Assembly (NCBI GenBank): GCA_029932895.1 | Contig: JAOZPF010000004.1 | Coordinates: forward strand, 1 to 32,353 | Direction: 5' to 3' | DNA length: 32,353 nucleotides | Origin: Anaerolineae bacterium | GTDB taxonomy: Bacteria > Chloroflexota > Anaerolineae > B4-G1 > DUEL01 | Shown: positions 24,138-30,467 of the stretch, piece after piece | Layout of the letters: the number at the start of each line of letters is the position of its first letter | Numbering within the stretch: position 1 is the stretch's first letter | The notes under the pieces: model-generated | The model's input: only the letters and a program-made list of their open reading frames with translations | Told to the model about the DNA's origin: nothing | Databases searched by the model: none | Position numbers and translations under genes: made by a program

Positions 24138-25334
24138 ATGGGAGACAAGCTAGACTTTATGCGTGAGGAGCTCGAGGCCGCCAAGGCTGAAAAGCGATAC
24201 ATCAACATCCGCACAATGGATTCGCCGGCCGACGGATGGATGGTGGTCGACGGGAAGAAGGTGCTGAACTTTTGCACCAACAACTACCTGGGACTAGCCA
24301 ACCACCCGGTGCTCAAGGAGGCCGCCAAGAAAGCCGTTGACGAGTGGGGGGTGGGGCCGGGTGCGGTGCGGACCATCGCTGGCACGCAGCGGCTCCACAC
24401 CGAGTGCGAGCAGCGGATGGCCCGCTTCAAGCGCGTCGAGGCCGCGCTGCTAGTACAGAGCGGCTTTTGCGCCAACCAGGCTGCCATCCCGCCGCTGGTA
24501 GGGCGCGACCGGGCGACCGGGCAACAGGACGTCATCTTCTCCGACCGCCTCAACCATGCCTCCATCATTGACGGGGCACGGCTGAGCGGGGCCAAGATCA
24601 TTGTCTATGAGCACCGCGACGCCGCCGACCTGGAGGCCAAGATCAAAGAACACCTGCCCAACTACCGCCGCGGCCTGATGATCACCGACGGCGTCTTCTC
24701 AATGGACGGCGACGTCGCCCCACTGGACAAGTTATACGAGGTGGCGTCCAAGTATGGCGTGATGACGATGGTGGACGACGCCCACGGCGAGGGCGTGCTC
24801 GGTCACGGGCGCGGCATTGTCTCCCACTTTGGCCTGGAGGGCAAGTTCGATGTCGAGATCGGCACGCTCTCCAAGGCTTTTGGCGTGATGGGCGGCGTCA
24901 TTGCCGGCAGCAGCCTAGTTGTGGAGTACATTCGCCAGAAGGCACGCCCCAACCTCTTTTCCAGCGCCCTGACCCCAGCTGACACCGCCGCTTGCATGAC
25001 CGCGGTGGACTATGTCGAGAGCCACCCCGAATTGGTGAAAAAGCTGTGGGACAACGCCGAGTACTTCAAGGCCGGCATTCAGGCCCTGGGCATCGACACA
25101 GGCCGCACCGAGACCCCCATCGTGCCGGTGATGCTGGGCGATGTGAAACTGGCCAAAGCGTTCAGCGCCAAGCTCTTTGAGTACGGCGTCTTTGCGATGG
25201 CCCTCGGCTTCCCCACCGTCCCGCGCGGGCAGGCCCGCATCCGCGTGATGAACACCGCCGCCCACACCAAAGAGGACCTGGACAAAGGCCTGGAGATCTT
25301 TGAACGCGTCGCGCGCGAACTGGGAGTCATCTAG
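24138..25334 (+). CDS. kbl: 2-amino-3-ketobutyrate CoA ligase (glycine C-acetyltransferase)
   Basis: 398 residues, PLP-dependent alpha-oxoamine synthase. It cleaves 2-amino-3-ketobutyrate with CoA to glycine and acetyl-CoA. Visible are NFCTNNYLGLA near the N-terminus, GPGAVRTIAGTQRLHTECE, the PLP-binding VDDAHGEGVLG, and the Schiff-base lysine K246 in GTLSKAFGVMGG, at nearly the same position as in E. coli Kbl. AAAGGAG precedes the ATG. Related enzymes (BioF, HemA, SPT) share the fold; the upstream threonine dehydrogenase supports the Kbl assignment. Its TAG stop lies in a CTAG shared with the stop of the convergent gene. Confidence 0.92.
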   Translation: MGDKLDFMREELEAAKAEKRYINIRTMDSPADGWMVVDGKKVLNFCTNNYLGLANHPVLKEAAKKAVDEWGVGPGAVRTIAGTQRLHTECEQRMARFKRVEAALLVQSGFCANQAAIPPLVGRDRATGQQDVIFSDRLNHASIIDGARLSGAKIIVYEHRDAADLEAKIKEHLPNYRRGLMITDGVFSMDGDVAPLDKLYEVASKYGVMTMVDDAHGEGVLGHGRGIVSHFGLEGKFDVEIGTLSKAFGVMGGVIAGSSLVVEYIRQKARPNLFSSALTPADTAACMTAVDYVESHPELVKKLWDNAEYFKAGIQALGIDTGRTETPIVPVMLGDVKLAKAFSAKLFEYGVFAMALGFPTVPRGQARIRVMNTAAHTKEDLDKGLEIFERVARELGVI

Positions 25335-25849
25335 CCCAGCGGCCTGAGCGGCAGAAGCCAGACCAGGTACCGCCGCCCGGCCATGCGCAACATCTCCGCC
25401 CGGGCCTCCCGCAAGTCCGCATCAGTCGGGCGAGCGGGGGTCGGGGCGACGGCGCGCCAGTGTAAATTGACGATCGGGGCACCCAGTTCGGCCCGGGCCT
25501 CGAACTCGGCCTTCCAGCCGCCCACCTCGCCCTCCACAGACAGGGCAAGCGCGAGCCCCTGCTCCAGGTGCGTGGCCTCGTGGACGATTGCCCCCAACAG
25601 CCGGGGATCGGCGGGGTCCGTCTGCGGGGGATAATAGAGAGGGTTGAGCTTGATCGCCCCCCCGAGGGTCCAGCGCGCCGCCGTGCTCTGACGGGCGAAC
25701 CCGACGCGCACGTTGTGATCAATAATGTAGCGGGCCGCGCGCTGGCAGGTGGGACCGCCCCTAGCCAGGTTGGTGAGCACAGCATCACGCCACGTCTGTG
25801 ATGTACCAAGCAACCCGTTGGCCCCGGCCCCCTTGCTACCTTTCCTCAA
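25331..25849 (-). CDS. Small HExxH-motif protein, putative metallopeptidase-like
   Basis: 172 residues, not assigned to a named family. Residues 86-96 contain GAIVHEATHLE, an HExxH zinc-binding motif (H90, E91, H94), and about 20 residues later an acidic segment KAEFEARAEL could give a third ligand, as in gluzincins or IrrE-like proteins. No signal peptide or membrane helix is visible. TTG at 25849 is taken as start because AGAGGAG lies eight bases upstream; no ATG is available nearby. It follows the degenerate receiver gene by 39 bases and probably belongs to the same transcript. Proteolytic activity is inference; HExxH also occurs in toxins of other kinds and in structural zinc sites. Confidence 0.65.
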   Translation of the reverse strand: MRKGSKGAGANGLLGTSQTWRDAVLTNLARGGPTCQRAARYIIDHNVRVGFARQSTAARWTLGGAIKLNPLYYPPQTDPADPRLLGAIVHEATHLEQGLALALSVEGEVGGWKAEFEARAELGAPIVNLHWRAVAPTPARPTDADLREARAEMLRMAGRRYLVWLLPLRPLG

Positions 25850-25888
25850 AACAGCGCTCCTCTAACGTGTCCACCAATACCCGCGCGT

Positions 25889-26281
25889 TCACGGTCCATC
25901 TGTGGTGGTGGGAAGAAGCCGACGCACGCGCGCGACGACCTCCCCCACCCGCAGCGGACGAGTCAGCCAGGCTGCCACCCGCCCCCGCAGAGCGGCAAAG
26001 GTTCCCGCGCTGTACACTCCCACAAGCAAGAGCAGCGGCGCTTCCAGCAGGCGGAGCAGTTGCTCTACCTGCTGAAGTTGGGCGTCCGGCTCTTGGGTCA
26101 CGTCCAGAATCACCAACGCCGGCCGCACCACCCCGCTGGTCAGCGCCGGCAGGGCAAAACGCAGTCCGGGCAAGGCAACCACCTCATAACTGCCCTCCAG
26201 TTCCGCCAGGATCAGCGTCCGCGCCCGCCACTCGGCCTCGATCAGCAAAACGGCCTGCTGCTGCTCCCCCCCCACCGTCAT
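25889..26281 (-). CDS. Degenerate receiver-like domain protein
   Basis: About 130 residues with the strand-helix pattern of a response-regulator receiver: VLLIEAEWRA at beta 1, LVILDVTQEP with the central Asp, LLLLVGVYSA at beta 4 and AAWLTRPLRV at beta 5. The beta-1 acid pair is EAE instead of DD or ED, the beta-4 Thr/Ser position is not clear, and the conserved Lys of KP is Arg. Phosphorylation by the standard route is doubtful. ATG 26281 is preferred over the further-upstream ATG at 26305, since GGGAGG lies six bases ahead of it. A weak promoter lies at 26294-26322. No kinase is adjacent. Confidence 0.65.
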   Translation of the reverse strand: MTVGGEQQQAVLLIEAEWRARTLILAELEGSYEVVALPGLRFALPALTSGVVRPALVILDVTQEPDAQLQQVEQLLRLLEAPLLLLVGVYSAGTFAALRGRVAAWLTRPLRVGEVVARVRRLLPTTTDGP

Positions 26282-26293
26282 CTCCTGCCTCCC

Positions 26294-26322
26294 AGTTTCC
26301 CACACCTCCCCCCGCTTGTCAA
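26294..26322 (-). promoter_or_regulatory. Possible promoter for degenerate receiver gene
   Basis: On the minus strand, a perfect TTGACA (26322-26317) is followed after 17 bases by GAAACT (26299-26294), which matches TATAAT at only 3 of 6 positions. Start would be just upstream of the ATG at 26281. Confidence 0.4.
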
Positions 26323-26416
26323 ACCAAAAGGAATCAAGGCTTCAACCGGTCCAGACGAGAGCCCCAGCCAGCAACCAGTTTACTGCCCGAAGGCTCGATC
26401 CCAAGATCCAACCAGG

Positions 26417-26444
26417 TTGACACCCCCTTTCCCCCCGCTATAAT
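26417..26444 (+). promoter_or_regulatory. Consensus promoter for the glycosyltransferase gene
   Basis: TTGACA at 26417-26422 and TATAAT at 26439-26444 are both perfect, with a 16-base spacer. A start seven bases after the -10 box falls on the A of the ATG at 26451. Confidence 0.85.
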
Positions 26445-26450
26445 GGCGTT

Positions 26451-27563
26451 ATGCGCATCGGCATTGACGCTCGGATCGTCGCCTACCGGCGGGGGGGGAT
26501 CGCCAACTATGTCACCCAACTCTTGGCGGCGCTGGCGGCGCTGGACCCCCAAACCGACTACCGCGTTCTCCGCAGCCGGCGGGAACGGGGACGGGCCGAA
26601 GCGGGGTCCAACCTTCGCCGCGTCACCATCTACACCCCATGCCACCACCCGCTGGAGCGGTGGGCGCTGGGAGCCGAGGTGGCCCGCCTGCAGCTCGACC
26701 TGCTGCACAGCCCCGACTTTATCCCTCCTGCCTTTGGCGCTCGTCACTTTATCATCACCGTGCACGACCTGACTTTTCTCCTCTATCCCCAGTTTCTCAC
26801 CGCCGAGGCTCGCCGCACCTACAACGACCAGATCGGTTGGGCCGTCCGCCGGGCCGACCACATCTTGACCGATTCGGAGGCCACCAGCGCCGACCTGGTC
26901 CGCCTACTGGGGGTAGCGCGAGCCAAGATCACCACCGTCCACCTGGCTGCCGGTCCGGCCTACCGTCCTCTGCCTGTGGCCCAGGTGCGCCCGCCGCTGG
27001 CTCGCTACGGCCTCCAACGTGGCTACCTGCTGTTTGTGGGCACTCTAGAGCCACGCAAGAACCTCCCCGGCCTTCTCTCCGCCTACCGGCTCCTGCTCGA
27101 CCGCGGAGAGACCGACCTCCCTTTGGTGATCGTCGGAGGGCGGGGATGGTTCTTTGAGCAGACGTTCGCCCAAGTGGAAAAGCTGGGGTTGACCGACCGG
27201 GTCCGCTTCCTCCACAACGTGCCCGATGCCGACCTCCCGGCCCTCTACAACGGGGCCACTCTCCTTGCCACCCCCTCTTTCTACGAGGGATTCGGCCTCC
27301 CGGCGCTGGAGGCGATGGCCTGCGGGACGCCGGTGGTAGTCTCGGAGCGCGGCTCGCTGCCCGAGGTGGTGGGGGAAGCTGGCATACAGGTAAACCCGGA
27401 TGTGCCGGCGGGCATCGCGGCGGGGATGAGCCGGCTGCTCAACGACCCGGCCCTGCGGGAACGGCTACGGGAAGCCGGGCTCGCTCGCGCGGCCCAGTTC
27501 ACCTGGGAAAAGACCGCCCGCGAGACCCTGGCGGTCTATCGGCGCGTGGTCGCAGTTTCGTGA
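26451..27563 (+). CDS. Glycosyltransferase family 4 (GT-B)
   Basis: 370 residues, retaining GT-B glycosyltransferase acting on a sugar nucleotide donor. The N-terminus MRIGIDARIVAYRRGGIANYV has the GGI acceptor-side loop. VGTLEPRKNLPGLL and the E-x7-E motif EGFGLPALE (E279, E287) followed by CGTPVVVSERGSLPEVVGEAG are the donor-binding signature. No membrane segment. Acceptor unknown; probably cell-surface polysaccharide or glycolipid. There is no Shine-Dalgarno sequence between the -10 box and the ATG, which suggests a leaderless transcript. It stands alone between divergent and convergent neighbours; no other polysaccharide gene is close. Confidence 0.9.
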   Translation: MRIGIDARIVAYRRGGIANYVTQLLAALAALDPQTDYRVLRSRRERGRAEAGSNLRRVTIYTPCHHPLERWALGAEVARLQLDLLHSPDFIPPAFGARHFIITVHDLTFLLYPQFLTAEARRTYNDQIGWAVRRADHILTDSEATSADLVRLLGVARAKITTVHLAAGPAYRPLPVAQVRPPLARYGLQRGYLLFVGTLEPRKNLPGLLSAYRLLLDRGETDLPLVIVGGRGWFFEQTFAQVEKLGLTDRVRFLHNVPDADLPALYNGATLLATPSFYEGFGLPALEAMACGTPVVVSERGSLPEVVGEAGIQVNPDVPAGIAAGMSRLLNDPALRERLREAGLARAAQFTWEKTARETLAVYRRVVAVS

Positions 27564-27574
27564 CTTTCCCCCCT

Positions 27575-28582
27575 CTACCCGCCTCCGATCACCAGCACCC
27601 CCGTGCCGTTGATCTCGCTGTGTTTGAGGGCCAGCAGAGCCTCATTGGCCGCCTCCAGGGCAAAGGTCTGGGTTGTGGTCTGGATCGGGACCTCGGCGGC
27701 CATTGCCAACAATTCCTCAGCATCCTGGCGGGTAAAGTTGGCCACGCTACGCACTGTTCGCTCCCAGTAGAGCAGTCGGTCGTAGTCGAGTTTGGGGATG
27801 GCGGTCATCGTCACGCCGGCCAGCGCCAGCGTGCCGCCGCGCTCTAGCACCCGCAATGCCTCAGGGACCAGCCTGCCGGCCGGGGCAAAGATGATGCTGC
27901 CATTCATCCTGGCGGGAGGGTCGTCCTCGGCCCCGCCCACCCAAACCGCACCCAGTTCTCGCGCCAGCCGCCGGTGGCGCTCGCTGCGGGTAAAGACATA
28001 GACCTCGCAGCCCCAATGTCGCGCCACCTGGATCGTGACGTGGGCCGAGCCGCCAAAGCCATAGAGGCCGAGTCGCTGACCGGGCTGCACCTCGCTCAGT
28101 CGCAGCGCTCGGTAGCCGATGATCCCGGCGCACAGGAGCGGCGCGGCGGCGATGTCGGAGAAGCCATCCGGGATGGGATAAGCCAGGTCCTGATAGGCCA
28201 CCATCGCCTCGGCGTAGCCGCCATCGGCGTGCAAGCCTGTGAACCGCGCCTCGCGGCACAGGTTCTCCAGCCCCCGCTGACAGAACTCGCACACACCGCA
28301 GGTGTGGTGAAGCCACCCCACCCCCACCCGGTCCCCCTCTGCGAAACGAGTCACACCATCGCCCAGCGCTTCCACCACCCCCACCACCTGGTGACCGGGG
28401 ACGAGCGGCAGCCGCTCCAGTTCCAGGTCCCCTTCCACTGTGTGCAGGTCGGTGCGACAGACCCCGCAGGCCCGCACCCGGATGCGTACCTGACCGGGGC
28501 CGGGCTGCGGCAGGTCAAGCTCGGTCAGCTCCAGCGGACGCTCCTCCGCTGGCCTCGGCTCGCGCAACAGCATCGCCTTCAT
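27575..28582 (-). CDS. Zinc-dependent alcohol dehydrogenase
   Basis: 335 residues, medium-chain dehydrogenase. Catalytic zinc ligands C39 (ACGVCRTD) and H64 (PGHQVVG), with a further Cys in PLLCAGIIGYRAL; structural zinc cysteines C95, C98, C101 and C109 (CGVCEFCQ...NLC). The NAD-binding loop is YGFGGSAHV. The CAGIIGYRAL and GSAH pattern resembles the AdhA/thermostable ADH group that oxidises alcohols or reduces aldehydes. ATG at 28582 with GGAGGGC upstream is preferred over a longer reading at 28636. It follows xseB by 50 bases on the same strand and is the last gene of that unit. Natural substrate cannot be told. Confidence 0.9.
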   Translation of the reverse strand: MKAMLLREPRPAEERPLELTELDLPQPGPGQVRIRVRACGVCRTDLHTVEGDLELERLPLVPGHQVVGVVEALGDGVTRFAEGDRVGVGWLHHTCGVCEFCQRGLENLCREARFTGLHADGGYAEAMVAYQDLAYPIPDGFSDIAAAPLLCAGIIGYRALRLSEVQPGQRLGLYGFGGSAHVTIQVARHWGCEVYVFTRSERHRRLARELGAVWVGGAEDDPPARMNGSIIFAPAGRLVPEALRVLERGGTLALAGVTMTAIPKLDYDRLLYWERTVRSVANFTRQDAEELLAMAAEVPIQTTTQTFALEAANEALLALKHSEINGTGVLVIGGG

Positions 28583-28632
28583 ACTGCCCTCCGCCAAAGA
28601 GCTCGCGGCCCACAGGCCGTGAGAGATAACCG

Positions 28633-28854
28633 TCAATCCTGGTCAAAGGGAACGTCCGTGCCCTCTGGCGTCAGCTCCCGCACCTGAAGCTCGGCCTGGT
28701 CCAGTTTAGCGTTGCAGTGCTTGACCAAGGCCTGCCCGCGCTCATAGAGGGCCAGGCTCTCCTCCAGAGTGAGCCCGCCAGCCTCCAGCTTGTGGACCGT
28801 CTCTTCCAGCTCGGCGAACGCTTCCTCAAAGGCCAGTTCTTCGACAGATTTCAT
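28633..28854 (-). CDS. xseB: Exodeoxyribonuclease VII small subunit
   Basis: 73 residues. The sequence AFAELEETVHKLEAGGLTLEESLALYERG with a second helix VKHCNAKLDQAE is the complete XseB coiled hairpin. It pairs with XseA to degrade single-stranded DNA. No xseA lies adjacent: the neighbours are a pyruvate-kinase-like protein upstream and an alcohol dehydrogenase downstream. GGTGGAGGAG just upstream is a strong ribosome binding site. Confidence 0.93.
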   Translation of the reverse strand: MKSVEELAFEEAFAELEETVHKLEAGGLTLEESLALYERGQALVKHCNAKLDQAELQVRELTPEGTDVPFDQD

Positions 28855-28878
28855 AGCTCCTCCACCTCGCCAATCAGC

Positions 28879-29454
28879 TTACCCCAACCGAGGCTTGGTC
28901 AGCACTTCCATCACCCGCAGGTCGAAGAACGCCTGGGCGTTGGCCGGGGCCAGGAGGACGGCGGTGTCGGCCCCGCGCCCGGTTCCGCCGATGGCGATGC
29001 AAGGCTCTCCAACAGTGACCAGCCCGGCGTCGGCAGCCATCAGGGCGATCTCCAGACAGACCTTCATTCCTTCGCCAAAGGTGCGCAAAGTATAGGCGAT
29101 GATCTCGTCGGTCAGGTAGGTGTTTAGCCTTTTCCGCACCGCACGGTTGACCCCGCCAAAGGCGTGCTGGCAAGTGAGGATACGCCCGCCCCTCTCTTCG
29201 ATCCTGGCACGATATTCCGCCTCCAACTCTTGAATGTTGGGGCCGCGGAAACCAGTCGAGTGGGTCACGACGATCACCTCACAGTCCGGCAGACGCTCCA
29301 CAGCCCTGGCGCCGGTCTCGCCCGTCGTGGTGGCGACCAGCACTGCCTTGATCCCCAACTGCTCGGCCCGCTGGCGGACCACCTCCAGAGTGCGCTCTGT
29401 GTTCTGGGGGCCTGGCTGGTCAAAGTAGACGGTCGGCACTGTGATCTCGGTCAT
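28879..29454 (-). CDS. Stand-alone pyruvate kinase C-terminal (alpha/beta) domain protein
   Basis: 191 residues matching the C-terminal domain of pyruvate kinase as a free protein. N-terminus has VYFDQPGPQNTERTLEVV; then AVLVATTTGETGARA, VIVVTHSTGFRGPN, and later GLVTVGEPCIAIGGTGRGADTAVLL. No catalytic barrel is present, so no pyruvate kinase activity; the function of free PK_C proteins is unknown and may be ligand sensing. ATG at 29454 with GGGAGAAG upstream is chosen, as a longer reading would begin in the promoter. Divergent from the pyruvate-phosphate-dikinase regulator gene, so both neighbours of this intergenic region relate to the pyruvate/PEP node. It heads the minus-strand unit with xseB and the alcohol dehydrogenase. 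Confidence 0.85.
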   Translation of the reverse strand: MTEITVPTVYFDQPGPQNTERTLEVVRQRAEQLGIKAVLVATTTGETGARAVERLPDCEVIVVTHSTGFRGPNIQELEAEYRARIEERGGRILTCQHAFGGVNRAVRKRLNTYLTDEIIAYTLRTFGEGMKVCLEIALMAADAGLVTVGEPCIAIGGTGRGADTAVLLAPANAQAFFDLRVMEVLTKPRLG

Positions 29455-29486
29455 CTTTGCTTCTCCCTTCACTCGAACGCAAAAAC

Positions 29487-29515
29487 AGTATACATCAAGT
29501 GCGGGCTTCACTCAA
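29487..29515 (-). promoter_or_regulatory. Promoter for the PK_C-xseB-adh unit
   Basis: On the minus strand, TTGAGT (29515-29510) and TATACT (29492-29487) with a 17-base spacer. The start would be near 29480, leaving a leader of about 26 bases. Confidence 0.6.
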
Positions 29516-29597
29516 GTGGGGGGGACAACGGAGAGCGTGTTTCAGTTTTGGCCCGACACGCGGGTGCCCCACCCATTTCGGCTCCGGCGGCTCATTG

Positions 29598-29606
29598 TGG
29601 TATAAT
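29598..29606 (+). promoter_or_regulatory. Extended -10 promoter for the PPDK/PEP-synthase regulator
   Basis: TGGTATAAT has a perfect -10 with the TGn extension, which can compensate for the weak -35 region (TTCGGC, 29577-29582). The leader is about 30 bases, with ACAGGAGC before the ATG at 29642. Confidence 0.65.
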
Positions 29607-29641
29607 CGGTCCCGTGCCAGGGAGGGACAGGAGCAAGATCA

Positions 29642-30463
29642 ATGACAGAAGAAATTTCTTACCAGGTCTTTGCCGTCTCCGACGGCACCGGGGGCACCGC
29701 CGAGCGTGCTGTCCGCGCTGCTCTCACCCAGTTCACGAGCAACGTGCAGGTCCATCGTGTCGGCGAGGTACACAGCCGGGAGCAGATCCGCGCGGTCGTC
29801 CGCCAAGCCGCCCAGGGCCACGCCGTCATCGTGCACACGCTGGTGACCGCCGAGCTGAGGCAGGCGATGTTCGATGAGGGCCGGCGGTGGAACGTGCACA
29901 CGCTCGACCTGATGGGCCCGCTCCTGGAGCGCCTCTCCGACCTGCTGGAGATGCCCCCGATGGCCCAGCCTGGGCGCTTTGGCGTCTATGGGCCAGAGGA
30001 ATACAGCCGGCGCATCGACGCGATGGACTTTGCCTTTCGCCACGACGACGGTCGGCGGGTGGAGGAACTGGACCAGGCCGAGATCGTACTGGTCGGTGTC
30101 TCCCGCACCGGCAAGACTCCGCTCAGCGTCTACCTGGCCTACCGCGGTTGGATGGTGGGGAACGTCCCCATCGTCCAAGGGTTCAACCTGCCAGCTATCT
30201 TGGACTCCCTCCCCCCGGAGCGAGTCATCGGCCTCTCTGTGACCCCGCAGCGGCTGGTCCAGCTGCGCCGGGCGCGCGCAACACGGATGGGCATGACCGG
30301 CCGTTCATACGTCGATCTGGCGCAGGTGCGGGAGGAAGTCAACTATGCACTGAGCATCTTTCGCCAGCACGGGTGGCGTCAGGTGGACATGACTTCCAAA
30401 CCCATCGAGGAGGCGACAGCCGAGGTGGTCGCGCTGATGGGTAGCCAGGAGAGCAGGGAATAG
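29642..30463 (+). CDS. PPDK/PEP synthase regulatory protein (DUF299 kinase-pyrophosphorylase)
   Basis: 273 residues. A bifunctional enzyme that inactivates pyruvate phosphate dikinase or PEP synthase by ADP-dependent phosphorylation of a threonine and reverses it with phosphate. Motifs: SDGTGGTAE at 13-21, the P-loop VGVSRTGKTPLSVYLA with G152 to T159, VPIVQGFNLP, and GLSVTPQRL. Length is normal. Whether its partner is PPDK or PEP synthase cannot be told because neither lies in the window. It is followed by mutS after four bases, probably on one transcript, and is divergent from the PK_C protein. Confidence 0.92.
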   Translation: MTEEISYQVFAVSDGTGGTAERAVRAALTQFTSNVQVHRVGEVHSREQIRAVVRQAAQGHAVIVHTLVTAELRQAMFDEGRRWNVHTLDLMGPLLERLSDLLEMPPMAQPGRFGVYGPEEYSRRIDAMDFAFRHDDGRRVEELDQAEIVLVGVSRTGKTPLSVYLAYRGWMVGNVPIVQGFNLPAILDSLPPERVIGLSVTPQRLVQLRRARATRMGMTGRSYVDLAQVREEVNYALSIFRQHGWRQVDMTSKPIEEATAEVVALMGSQESRE

Positions 30464-30467
30464 AGAG

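Noticed and set aside
25798..26772. Plus-strand open frame of 324 codons, proline and serine rich
   Set aside because: It runs across two minus-strand genes, a consensus promoter and the glycosyltransferase start in another frame; low-complexity translation without a domain.
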